From Periplaneta americana (Eukaryota; Arthropoda; Insecta; Blattodea; Blattidae), in the NCBI RefSeq assembly GCF_040183065.1, contig NC_091117.1, positions 98,048,001-98,112,000 on the forward strand: DNA of 64,000 nucleotides, given 5' to 3'. Position numbers and translations under genes: made by a program. Of the stretch, positions 23,262-33,759 are shown piece by piece. A model generated the notes under the pieces. The model was not told the origin of the DNA and made no database searches. It saw nothing but the letters and a program-made list of their open reading frames with translations. Every line of letters starts with the position of its first letter. Positions within the stretch are counted from its first letter, which is position 1.

Positions 23262-23534
23262 GTCTACAAGAGTCTTTTTAAATGACGTGAAGCTCTTTTC
23301 ATCACAGGATCAACAACGCATTTAATTATGGAGTGTTTTGTTGATTATCAAGAATTTCCCACAATGATTTGCCAATAACAGTACACTGTCTGCATGTTGT
23401 CAGATTGCAGTGAATAAAATATAACTGCATGTGTTTCAATGTCTGCATTTCATCTGTACTTCATTTTTCCGATTTTTCGTATTTTTAATGAGGTGAATGC
23501 AAAAAGAGCTTGAGACAGAAAAGTAGGTTTAGAG

Positions 23535-24183
23535 CAGTGGTTCCCAAAGTGGGGGTTGTGACCAAGGGAATGTTTTTCAGTATGTAGTTCTAAAGTTAAA
23601 AAAATAATTATTATTGCTTGTTTTTTCAGAAAATTGCTGTTTAGTCAACTGTCCGAAGACAGTGTCAACTTCATAAGTGATACCAATAAGGCATTACTTA
23701 TGAGGCGACTAAGCAAGGAGATAATGGGGTAGGGTTTCGAAAAGTAGTCTCTCAAACTAAGTATTTGATACACACATAGTGATATCATTTTCAAGTTCAA
23801 GGAGATTTCTGGCGTTTGTTTTGATGACAATCACAGACGAGAAACTTATTTTGCATAAATACGAGGTTGCAAATGTTAACTATGATCTGCGAAAAAAAGG
23901 TCAAAATTCAACATTTCATCAGTAGGTTAAAGCAACGGATTCAGTATCCATCTGTGACTGTTGTAATTATTTGAGTTTATTCTGGAAAATACTCAAAATG
24001 CTGTTGATTAAAATCGTACTTCAGATGATTTGAGTAAAATGATATTTGTTCGCGATTTTAGAGAGATTTGTATTTTTTGGATTCAGTTAAGAACCAGTAG
24101 CTGCGGTAATGGGGAGGAGGAGATCACAAACGAAAGTCTTGTTCCGAAGTAGGTTGCACCTTCAAAAAGTTTGAGAACCACTG
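23535..24183. mobile_element. Non-autonomous hAT (MITE) with perfect 8-bp target duplication
   Basis: Left end CAGTGGTTCCCAAAGTGGGG, right end the inverse of CAGTGGTTCTCAAACTTTTT. GTTTAGAG flanks both sides (23527-23534, 24184-24191). The 649 bp contain no transposase. A fragment with TTTAGTCAACTGTCCGAAG (23641-23735) is shared with 54938-54985 and is a separate repeat piece. Confidence 0.88.
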
Positions 24184-25106
24184 GTTTAGAGAAACAAGCT
24201 ATTAGAGTTTTGTTATTGTCACTTGTAAGAAGAATATTATATAATAATAAAAAATAATTTTAATGTTGAAATTTATCATTTTTTCCTAACAACTTTACTC
24301 ACAGAACCGAAATATCTATATTTCTTGCTGAATAATAATACGAAATAAAATCCTTTACTTATGCTCTTGCAGAAAAGTCGTGTCATTTCTATATGGGTCT
24401 TTGTTTTATTTTAGTTTTTGTAAAATTTACTGTTTGAAAAGAGATAATATTGCTATTTTAATATCAAATACTATTCATTGTGCAATATTTTAATACATAA
24501 AACATCAATCTTGTAACTGTCAACATCATCCTTTCACTATTAATTTAGACTGCTCCTCTTTCCTCGCTCTCTTTCTTCCTTTCTTACCCTCAAAATATTA
24601 TTAGTTTATTACTGTATTACCTTCTTCCATTGTACTTTATTCTCTTAAAATTAAGTACTAATGTTACTGATATGAATATAGAAGCAAGATCATAGCCAAC
24701 AATGACTTCCTGAAGTAAATAATAGTGTCAGTATCACCAGCAGTGTTGTCAATAAATATAAATTAAGATGCATCTACATGTTTCAATTGTCCATGCTGTT
24801 ACGCATGCAATCTGGGGAGAATATTGAAAGAATCAAATTGAAAACGCATGTTCAATTAAGATGCATTGAGATTTTGTGTCTACATGGTGTGCTGTGTTGA
24901 ATGTCATCTTCACATACATTATATATCAATTCAATACTTATGCCTACTTTATTCTCAAAACTATGGTTGAACATTTCATAGGCACTCGTATTTGCGATAA
25001 TCTTCAATAAAGTGAATCGTTCTTGCTGCCATTTTCAACTTAGAAGGTTCACCATCACAAAACAATTTTCAGTTTACTACGGCCACCTAGAACAGTCAGC
25101 TGCTCA

Positions 25107-25455
25107 CTACATGCTATTGTTGAACGAAATAATGCATAAGATGCCCACCAGCAATGGGTAGCTTTCAATTGCTACATGCGCTATCATTTTTAGTGGAAAA
25201 AAGGCATGCACAATTGAATGCATTTCATGCATTGCTTGAATGCTTGAAATAGAAAGAAAAGTTAAATCATGTAGATGCACTTTACTCATTTTTAAAGATA
25301 TTGATTTGAAATTTGTAGCATTTATAGTGTTTGACATAAGGATTAATTTAAGCCAGTTTATGCAAAAAGAGCATAAGCTTTCATTCATGACCTTCCTGTG
25401 TTCACCTCCCCTTAGTTCAAGTACCGGATATGCTTTTATATGCGCTAAAAGTTGA
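25107..25455. other. Overlapping short frames inside the outer hAT, not recognised
   Basis: A 93-codon minus-strand frame and a 71-codon plus-strand frame overlap here. Neither shows a motif I know. They lie in the outer element's own DNA, so a transposase remnant is possible but not shown. Confidence 0.2.
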
Positions 25456-25599
25456 AATTTGTATTAACTCCTTGTGCACAATAAAATCTTAATCTTTGAT
25501 TGCAAATAACTTGAAATACATTTATTTAATGGTAGTATATGATTCACAGCTAAGAAATAAAACATGCAAATATGCTAAAATCTGCCCCCTAATCATAAG

Positions 25600-27883
25600 G
25601 AACACAAATATTTATTTTAAAATTTATATTCGTAATAAGAATTAAAAAAAATTGTAAATTCGTCAATGATTATTTATAAATGCGATGTACTAAATTGATT
25701 ATTTCTGTAATGTTTAAAAATTAGAAAAGCAGTTGTACAGGCTTTATTAAATTTCATTAAAGATACTTCAGATACCAAGGTCAGTTGACTCCAATATTTT
25801 ACGAGTTGGCATTTGGCTAATTCAGAATTGATGATGTATAATTATGTCCATCACTTTCTCATGCATAACACTTTTTGAACAAATAATATTAATTCTACCA
25901 TTTCATAACCTCATAAAGTAAATAATATTGAAAGCATATGTCATGGAATGATGTAGTCTACAGTATTTTCTACAGCTGGTTTTTTTTTCGTAAGTCAAAA
26001 AATTTTATTTCAGAAATTTGCTACAGTGAAGGAGAATGCAAGGTTCATTCTTCCAGACAAAGAATTGTGTGTTCAATATTTTAAGTAGGAAAAAAAAATA
26101 ATTTTTAGAGCATAGGTTTTACTTATAAGCAAGGTTGTCATTATTTTATGCACAAGACTTAAAATGTTGGAATTTTGTTTAATACAATAAAATGTCCACG
26201 TTTGTGCTGTAACTTTGACCTACATGCAGAATTTTGAAATGTATTCTGGGATACTGCTCTATAAGACAAATATTTTATAAGAGAGTGAATTTGTTTATTC
26301 TAATGACACTATCGGTATTAACTTGTGGGAAGTGCAAGCTTGCGTAAATTTTGTTTCTCCCACATATTTCCTCAGGTCCTTGCAATAGACACAAGGAAAA
26401 GTTATAATTACGGTGTGATAGGCTCTGTATTTTATCCTTTCAGTCTCACTGCCAACCTTTCATATCTTCATTATATTTTATCGAATTTAAAATGGGTGGA
26501 ATGTCCACGACAGTAAGCAAGGAGTACTACGAAATATTTAGAATCTATGGTCTTAATCTATAGACGTTGTAAAAGAATCCAATTTTTTTTTAATTTTATT
26601 TCCGTCAAATCTCGAGACTTTTTTTTTCAGTGTTACAGTATGTGCTATTGTTAGGTGTGAGGAAAAAAATAAAGAGGAACTGTCACAACTAGCAAATTAT
26701 AATAATTTGTCATAATCGTGAAATAAAAGATCTGAAGTGGGTGTAATATATATGTGTATATTTACAAACATTTCTGTTGCATAGTGACATGCCAGTACTG
26801 AAACTCGAAACTCCTAGTGCAAATATTTATACGCCATGTTTTAAGGCGGTAATGTGTTGGATCGAGTTATATGCGAGTTACGAGCTAACTGATCGAATGA
26901 AGCGAGAAAAGTCAGTGGCATCTACTGGAGCTTAGGCAGTACTAGTCAACAAACCCGCGTATCTTAAATTACGCAACATCTTCAACTGTATAATAACGAA
27001 ACGGCATCCATTACAGTGTTGTGGAACGTGTTATCCCGCCAGTCATTTGAAGACGTACATGACGTTGTCGTCGTAATAAGTTCGCGTTTGTGTGCTTTAT
27101 CTACAGTGTGATAATATGAATGCGCACTTCGTTCACAAACTTCTTTCTGCGCCTACGTTCTTTCGACGTATGATAAAGATACTCGAATTTCATTCCAATG
27201 TAATATGAGAAATTTGTTATAAGACGTTTACATGTTTTCATCTAAGTGTGTAATTAATATAGATTAGCAGCGTGATGTTCAACTTTTGAACTCGGAGCAT
27301 CGCAATGAGATTTATTCACGAGTGTATGAGCGAACTGAATATTACGTTTCGCAATCTGAACTCCGTGGTTCGACGGGAAGGCTTCCCTCAGACCACGACA
27401 AAATATTATGTGGCACTTAGAAACAGGTCATGATCGATTTCATTCACTCTTGCATACAGAGTTATCGGTTCTCGGGACTGAGCATATGTACACTACGTTT
27501 GCACATTTAATAAGATGGTTGCAATGTTTACGAAGCCGATATGAGGTTGAATATCTATTGAATATTTCATTTAAACAACTATCGGTTATCATTAATATAA
27601 ATAACGTTGAGTGTAATTTTGAGACAAATATGTTCAGGTTCTAATAGGTTGTATTACTAAATTCCATTTTACTAGCATTCTCCTTAGTGCACAAGCGGAC
27701 CCAAGTTTGATCCACGACAGATATATGAAAATGTATCTTTCAAAGGAACTGCTTATTCTTCGTGCCTTTTATTGCCTTTGTTGGCCTAATCGGTCATATT
27801 GTATAACTATATAACCAAAGATTCACGCTGTTTATAGTGCGATTCAAATTTGTCACGAATACCAGAGAATTCAATATTGAAGG
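25600..27883. other. No recognisable gene; CpG content rises after 26840
   Basis: Up to about 26840 the DNA is AT-rich with T runs near 25980 and 26585. From 26840 to 27560 CpG dinucleotides become visibly more frequent (for example CGACGTATG, GTCGTCGTAATAAG, CCCGCGTATC). This may be the upstream shoulder of a promoter region. The 78-codon frame at 27408-27644 has no family motif. Confidence 0.4.
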
Positions 27884-27886
27884 TAG

Positions 27887-27954
<68 letters not shown>
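27884..27954. repeat. Microsatellite (TTA)n
   Basis: About 70 uninterrupted bases of TTA. Confidence 0.97.
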
Positions 27955-28439
27955 GGTGATGTGGGGGCGGCGCTTTTATCTGAATTAGCTCTAGGCCTTC
28001 TCGTTTGTTTACAATGATTAGAATGATCTATTTTTGTAGATCCTGCAGAAAGATACAACGACAAGTAAAGTCCGCCGTCAGCTGTCCTGTTTTGCCATTG
28101 CTCGTTCCATATAAAATATAGAATATTCTATAAAATAAAATAAATTTAGAATATTGTATTAAATTAAATAAATGAAGCATAACGCTAGGCCTTTGAACAG
28201 AACTGGTTTCTTGGGATAAATGTCTTAAATATTTTGGGACTCAATTCCAAGCGCACTAGAATGTCATTAACACTTCAGTTTCTAAGTTTTGACGTGAGTA
28301 CGTCTGTAAGTAAGTTTGCTCCAGTACTAGGATGCCATCCCAGAAAGTCGACCGACATACTTATTGGCGAGTTTTGTCGCGCCTATTATTTCTAAATTAC
28401 TCGAAATATTCCATTGAAGTAAGAGCAATGTATCCAGCG

Positions 28440-28680
28440 TGGTCTCGAGTTGGAGCAGGTGACGTCATCTAGCGACACACGAGAGGGGGCGGTAGAATTG
28501 GCGGCCGCCGAGGCGTGTAACTTGAGAATGCGAAGCGATAGAACGTTCGTTATGATGTCAAACGATTCTTAACGAATCAGACTACAATTTCAATTGAGCA
28601 ACAATCAGCACTCGAAAAGTTAAACTGGATAAAATTCGCGAGTGAAGCAAGAAATTTCACAATGTCAAGGTATATATAGT
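28440..28680 (+). promoter_or_regulatory. CpG-rich promoter-like region with CRE, GC box and TATA
   Basis: A perfect CRE palindrome TGACGTCA lies at 28460-28467. A GC-box-like GAGGGGGCGG follows at about 28481, then GGCGGCCGCCGAGGCG. CpG density is far above the surroundings to about 28630. TATATATAG follows near 28672, together with an ATGTCAAG/GTATAT element that has a donor-like border. The plus-strand coiled-coil gene starting at 37980 needs an upstream untranslated exon, and this is the best promoter candidate between it and 25.6 kb. The link is inference. Confidence 0.45.
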
Positions 28681-29163
28681 GCAAATGGAAGCTGACATAT
28701 GAGTAACGGGTAGCGAACGAAAGAGCACGATGGTTACTCTTAATACATACAAGATGGCTACACCTAGGAGTCCCAACGCAGCTAAGATATACCAGGTTTT
28801 TAGGGTATCAGGAAAGAAGAGATGTTGCTTGTCACTGCAGACGTTTACATTAACAACAATTCTTTCAGCAACGTATTCACGCATGCAGTTTGAGGTTGTC
28901 TCTCCAATACTGTCTGATCCAATTTTTGTTGGGTTTACTAGTCCTTTTTCAATTACACATTTCGTAGAACTATACTTACGAGGAAGTTTATAAGCATACG
29001 ATTGTGAAGGAACTCGTGTTTCCGGATACTCTCGATTAAAACGTCGCTTCAGTTTCTTCTGACATTTCTTTCTCACTAAATGCTTCACAATAAAAATGCT
29101 TTGTGCTACAGTGAAAACCAGTTTCCTTTCTTTATTTAAGAAGTGGGTGGTGAAGTATTTCAA
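28657..29163 (-). CDS. Candidate single-exon membrane protein, unknown
   Basis: A 168-codon open frame on the minus strand. The first ATG (29163) has a purine at -3. Residues about 30-50 are very basic (RKKCQKKLKRRFNREY). One strongly hydrophobic segment lies near residues 123-147 (WYILAALGLLGVAILYVL and on to VLF), which suggests a C-terminal single-pass membrane anchor. I do not recognise a family and it does not resemble any transposon ORF I know. Its 3' end overlaps the TATA-like element of the CpG-rich region, which points the other way. The length is unusual for a chance frame in AT-rich DNA, but a spurious frame cannot be excluded. No splice sites or polyadenylation signal were confirmed. 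Confidence 0.35.
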   Translation of the reverse strand: MKYFTTHFLNKERKLVFTVAQSIFIVKHLVRKKCQKKLKRRFNREYPETRVPSQSYAYKLPRKYSSTKCVIEKGLVNPTKIGSDSIGETTSNCMREYVAERIVVNVNVCSDKQHLFFPDTLKTWYILAALGLLGVAILYVLRVTIVLFRSLPVTHMSASICTIYTLTL

Positions 29164-29475
29164 TGTTTGATCGAAGTACGAAGTTCAGTTCGTCAGTTTT
29201 TAGGCAACTAGTATTTGTGTATATTCAGTCGGGGCTAGTAAGAAAGCAATCGATGCAAATAAAAAAAACTATTTAGTCTAATATTCGTTTAAAGCAGTTG
29301 ATTACATCTTGTTGAATAGTGACCTTTGTAACTCTCACTGTAACCGATTGTGGTTGTTACTAAACCGCGTGTTTTAATTGAGCGATTAATTTTGGATTCT
29401 TATTGAAACTAAAGACCGTAGTTTAATCAGGTAGTGAAGTCTGTTTCACTTCTAGGTGGAACGTTATGTTGAACT

Positions 29476-29657
29476 TACTTACTTACTTACTTACAAATGG
29501 CTTTTAAGGAACCCGAAGGTTCATTGCCGCCCTCACATAAGCCCGCCAGCGGTCCCTATCCTGTGCAAGATTAATCCAGTCTCTATCATCATACCCAACC
29601 TCCCTCAAATCCATTTTAATATTATCCTCCCATCTACGTCTCGGCCTCCCTAAAGGT
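29476..29657 (-). mobile_element. 182-bp 5'-truncated LINE with 14-bp target duplication
   Basis: The 3' end of the same LINE family as 13467-14240, with tail (GTAA)n at 29476-29493 and the segment encoding AAMNL and the RRRWEDN-type tail. It is flanked by CGTTATGTTGAACT at 29462-29475 and 29658-29671. This is a clear target-primed insertion. Confidence 0.93.
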
Positions 29658-29671
29658 CGTTATGTTGAACT

Positions 29672-30303
29672 ATGAGTAAAAAGTGTTTAGACCGGAAAAT
29701 ACATTTCCACTAGGTACGAATAATTATTTCTGAGTAGTGTCTCATAGCCTACGAAGTTCTGTAATATACTTGCGTGTCTGACATTTTATTGATTACTTTT
29801 ATTCCTGTGAAGTTCCCAGGCTTTCACTGAATTACAAATTTATATTAATCATTTTATAGCATTGTATTAAAATTGAATTCAACTTAAGTTTATTTTTATA
29901 TTATAGGGGTATCGCTTACATAAAAAATGTACTTTATCTTTTAAGATAATGAACACAACATATTATTCTTTGGTTGTAAGTCCTGAACGGCAGAGTGACT
30001 TGTAGTGGATGCTTAATGGTACTCTTGGAGTTTGAAAAGATCGATATATCTTTATTAGAACAAAGAAACATTGATTGTCGTTCAAAAATATGTTTTAATA
30101 CTTTTTTTCGTCCTGTCAAGTTGGTTTTAGCATATTTTTGCAGACGCTCTGGAAGTAATAGTTACTTCATAATAAGTAAGCATCACTTCCACCACCTCTT
30201 TAGCTGAATTTCCATAAAATCATAGTTATTTCTTAAAGCTCATAATTGCACTATTTATTTGACACTACTTTGCAGATTTTAACTCTATGAAACGATAAGA
30301 TGA
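29672..30303. other. No recognisable gene
   Basis: AT-rich; short frames on both strands without motif. Probably non-coding DNA upstream of, or in the first intron of, the plus-strand gene. Confidence 0.45.
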
Positions 30304-30401
30304 TAGGATAAGTAGAACAAAATTTGGAAGGCAAAGTTTTTAGTCAGACTGTAGGATAAGTAGAAAAAATTTGGAAGGCAAAGTTTTTAGTCGGACTGTA
30401 G
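30304..30401. repeat. 49-bp tandem duplication
   Basis: AGGATAAGTAGAACAAAATT, followed by TGGAAGGCAAAGTTTTTAGT and CAGACTGT, is repeated once with a few differences, starting at 30304 and 30353. Confidence 0.9.
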
Positions 30402-31095
30402 TGCCATATATACTCTTGATATAACTGAATCCATGTTGTGGAACTTATTTTCAATTGCAAATATTGTCGACTACTTAGTAATAGTAGTAGCAGTAGTAGC
30501 ATTTATTTAACTCTGCTTTGAACTGCAGAAGTTATTTGACGTCGAAATTCCACGTGGGCGAGAAGTGACCTACAATTTTTGCCTGAAGCCCTCTGTCAGG
30601 GACAGGGTTATATTACTTATCGCAGACCTGCAGCACAGGACCCACTGCATTACTTTCCTTCCGGAAGTAGCCATGTTAAGAAACTTATTCTAATATATAG
30701 AAATTCGTGACATCTGCAGTGTAAACTGAAACATGTTTAAACAAAATAAGTTTACGGAATAAGTTTTTGTTATGGCAAAGCGTAACTACTTCCAAATATC
30801 GCATGAACTGGGCTTACCATAGTAGAGAATGTTTATCAAAAGGCCAATTTTTTGCTTGTAAGATGTATTCTGCATTTATGTAATAGTTCATTGCAGAAAG
30901 AAAAAGACGCTGGAAAGAATATGACTTTGTAACTTAAACAGAAGTCCTGTGCATCTTATTTCCCATTCCACATACATTATATTGAATATATTGAATAACC
31001 TGGTAGACTATAAGACAGGAAGTTCGTTTCCTCCCTTTCATCTCCTTTTTCAAAATAATATTGCCATCGGAAAAAGAGCACATTATACTTGAAAC
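30402..31095. other. No recognisable gene
   Basis: Includes a short (AGT)n-like stretch near 30480-30500 and a CpG-containing segment at 30540-30680 that may be an old repeat. No family assigned. Confidence 0.4.
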
Positions 31096-31267
31096 GTCTG
31101 TCGTGGCTCTGTGGATAGCGTGTGCACTTCCGCCCCAGCAGTCCGTGGTTCGATTCCCGGCGTGGGAAATGGAGGAATATATATTTTGTCCACGGGACTG
31201 GGTGTTCTATGATGTCCTTCATTTCCTTATTGCGGAAGGCAATAGATAAACCACCGTAATGTCACCT
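31096..31267 (+). mobile_element. tRNA-derived SINE, third family
   Basis: GTCGTGGCTCTGTGGATAGC (box A) and GTGGTTCGATTCCCGGC (box B) at tRNA spacing, then a body with GGGACTGGGTGTTCTATG and an end near CCACCGTAATGTCACC. It abuts a LINE fragment. Confidence 0.8.
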
Positions 31268-31628
31268 TACCTAGATTCACCCATACGTGCTACATGCTCT
31301 GTCCGTTTCAAACGTCTGGATTTAATATTCCTAAATATGTTAGGTGAAAAATACAATGCGTGAAGTTCTGTGTTGTGTAACTTTCTCTATTCTCCTGTAA
31401 CTTCATCTCTCGTAGCCCCAAATATGTTCCTAAGCACCTTATTCTCGGACACCCTTAACCTCTATTCCTCTCCCAAAGTGAGAGTCCAAGTTTCACAACC
31501 ATACAGAACCGATAATATAACTTTTATAAATTATAATTTTCAGCTTTTTCGAGAGCAGACTGGATGATAGATAAAAAGCTTCTCTACAGAATAATAACAG
31601 GCATTTCCCATATTTATTCTGCGTTTAA
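31268..31628 (-). mobile_element. LINE internal fragment, same family as 13467-14240
   Basis: The minus strand of this piece runs parallel to about 13690-14040 of copy 1. The shared segment TACAATGCGTG(C/A)AGTTCTG and the CCAAGTTTCACAACCATA block are nearly identical. Frame-breaking differences are present. Both the 3' tail and the 5' part are missing. Confidence 0.85.
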
Positions 31629-31664
31629 AAGGCCACTATCGATTCTTATATTTTATGTTATTTA

Positions 31665-32277
31665 CCGTATTTGCTCGCGTAATTTGCGCACCCTAATTTT
31701 TAAGGGATTATTTTGAACTTTATTTTTGCTCCATGTATTTTGCGCACACATTTTACGTACATATTTTTTTTCAATGTAGTAGGGATTACATACATATTTT
31801 TTTCAATGTAGTATTGATTACGTACATATTTTTTTCAGTGTAGTAGGGATTTTCCTTCCCTACAGTCCATCGTAGGTCATTCACCAGCAACTGAAGTACC
31901 TGCTTCAGAAAGAAACCCCATAGTCCCGCTACTTTAACAATGCTTGTCCGTGGTAGAGACAAGTTACCGATATAGAAAATTAGTAATTGTATTGTTTTAT
32001 TTGTATACCGGTAATAATTATTGTTTATAGAATTATTAGTGTATGATTATTATTTGTATAATTTAGGATTATCTACAGTGTTATGCTATAAAATTATAAA
32101 AGATGACAAAATTACTGTATTCTTAATTACCGTACTGTACTTACCTATACATATACTACTAATTGAGATAACTCAGAACAGAACCTCATATTTGAAAAAT
32201 CCGCATATTTTACGCACCCCAATTTTTCAGTGGCCAAAGTTAATTAAAAAGTGCGCAAATTACGCGAGCAAATACGG
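31665..32277. mobile_element. 613-bp MITE with 27-bp inverted repeats and TA target
   Basis: Left end CCGTATTTGCTCGCGTAATT(TGCGCAC) and its exact inverse at the right end, flanked by TA at 31663-31664 and 32278-32279. TGCGCAC/TTACGCACC motifs recur just inside both ends. The TA target and terminus style suggest a pogo/Tc1-mariner derived element. No transposase is visible. Confidence 0.88.
31752..31850. repeat. Three tandem units of about 35 bp inside the MITE
   Basis: A TACGTACATATTTTTTTCA-type block followed by a TGTAGTAGGGATT-type block occurs three times with small changes. Confidence 0.8.
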
Positions 32278-32279
32278 TA

Positions 32280-32809
32280 TTTACTTTTAATCTAGTTATT
32301 GAAAGCGTAATAAGTAAATAAAGAAATAAATGATCCTGACGTCACTTTTAACCGTCCAAACCAAGTTCTCGCACGTTCAATATTTTTTAAAATGGTTTAA
32401 ATGGTATCAGTCTACCTTCCAGAGCCCTGAATGTCTTGTTAAATGTTACGTATTTATTATACGTTTCTGCTCGCATGTATATGATAACGTTATGCGCTTC
32501 ATATACCTAATGTTTTGAGGGAACTTCTAAGTTCCACAAAAATCAGTTGTGTGCAAAGTGAAAGATCGCCTGAAAAAAAAAAAAAAAAAGATATCAAATG
32601 ATACTCTGTTTATTTTAAAGAGAAGGAAATGAACCCAGCTTCATCTAAGAGAACTTCTACGCACATCTTTGAGTATTCCTAGCCTACATCAACTGACTAC
32701 ACTAAAGTTTGTAGAGTGTCGAGATTTCGAGCAGACGTTGGACGGAATGATGTTGATGCCTAATATGAGAAACCGAGAGAACCAGGACCGCTTGTGTGAT
32801 GGGCCAAAG
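32280..32809. other. No recognisable gene
   Basis: Short spacer between two MITEs with an A run at 32573-32589. The 62-codon frame at 32330-32518 has no known motif. Confidence 0.45.
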
Positions 32810-32817
32810 ATCTAGAC

Positions 32818-33005
32818 CAGTGGTCGCCAAAGATTACGTAATATAAAATGCAGTCTACAATACACAGTAAAGGGGAAGGTAGGAGGGAAGACTGCTTAAC
32901 GTTGAATGAGCAAGTGATGGCTAAGAGGAGGGAGACCATGCCTTACCCTCCGACCTACTTGTATATTAAGGGGTTGATTCGCGAATCACGAAATGCCGAC
33001 AACTG
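32818..33005. mobile_element. 188-bp hAT-type MITE
   Basis: Left end CAGTGGTCGCC, right end the inverse of CAGTTGTCGGC, flanked by ATCTAGAC (32810-32817) and GTCTAGAC (33006-33013), 7 of 8 identical. No coding capacity beyond a chance frame. Confidence 0.7.
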
Positions 33006-33482
33006 GTCTAGACCACCTCAAGTCAAGACATAGCTTCGGGATTTCGCCAGAATGGCTGCTCGGGGTCTTGAATGAAGTACATATCTTATCACGTAATTGC
33101 GACAATGAGTTATGAAATAAATTTCGTTTTCTTTGCTACTACTCAAATTTTAAATGAATGATATGGATACGTTCAGCCCTTGGTACAAGAGCTTTCATCT
33201 CGATTTAACGCAGAGATCGAGGATGCGTTGATTGGAATTACTGTACCTCGTACATTGCTGTGATACTCTGGTAGCAGATATAAAAAATCCAACGGCTTCG
33301 TTCTTGATTGTTCAAAGCTGTATCCATCCTGTTGTATCATATCTCTGTCCCTTTTATCTTATGAAATGCTCTTTCTCACAGTCATAAAGTTCTTCTTTAC
33401 GTGAGTGCCATCAAGGGTTGTGCGTACATAGAACGGACTAAAATAGTAACGCATATTAAAAGGTTTATATGTAAATAATTAT

Positions 33483-33606
33483 AGTATATTGCGATATAAG
33501 TGTGGTAAGTGAGATTTACAGAAACGAGGAAAAGTTTGAAAAGACGAGACGAAGTCTCTTTTCAATTTCCGAGTTTCTGTAACACTTAACACATGTATTG
33601 CATACT
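33483..33606. repeat. Imperfect palindrome, about 124 bp
   Basis: The arms pair AGTATATTGC with GCATACT, AAGTG with CACTT, and CAGAAACGAGGAAAA with the inverse of CAGAAACTCGGAAATTG, around a short loop near 33545. It may be a small MITE. No target duplication was found. A 24-bp repeat (GTCGATAGGTGTCATTCATT) occurs twice just downstream (33665, 33710). Confidence 0.6.
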
Positions 33607-33759
33607 ATTTTGGCCGATCTTAATAAAGAAATACATCATTATTCATCATTTTAGTTTGTTACCGTCGATAGGTGTCATTCATTTGTTTTTATACGTATTT
33701 GTCGATAGCGGTCGATAGGTGTTATTCATTTGTTATGTAATTACCGCACATGTGCTGTA

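Larger units (their letters stand above)
20998..25591. mobile_element. Outer hAT-like element hosting two nested hATs
   Basis: Inverted ends TAGGGGGCAGATT (20998-21010) and its inverse (25579-25591), flanked by GTCATAAG and ATCATAAG (7 of 8 identical), consistent with an 8-bp hAT target duplication. After subtracting two nested hATs (21157-23261 and 23535-24183), about 1.8 kb of its own DNA remains. That DNA has ATGCA/TGCAT motifs clustered near both ends and near 24770-24870. No transposase is visible in that remainder, so it is non-autonomous. A plain TA duplication is an alternative reading of the flanks. Confidence 0.6.

Noticed and set aside
20998..25591. Tc1/mariner reading of the outer element (TA target duplication)
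   Set aside because: TA borders the G-run on both sides, but the longer TCATAAG match just outside favours an 8-bp hAT duplication with TA as part of the termini.
27408..27644. 78-codon frame as a coding exon
   Set aside because: No motif, and no consensus splice sites at suitable positions.
28730..28993. Plus-strand 87-codon frame at the CpG-rich region
   Set aside because: It lies antisense within the longer minus-strand frame, has no family motif and no supported splice to 37951.
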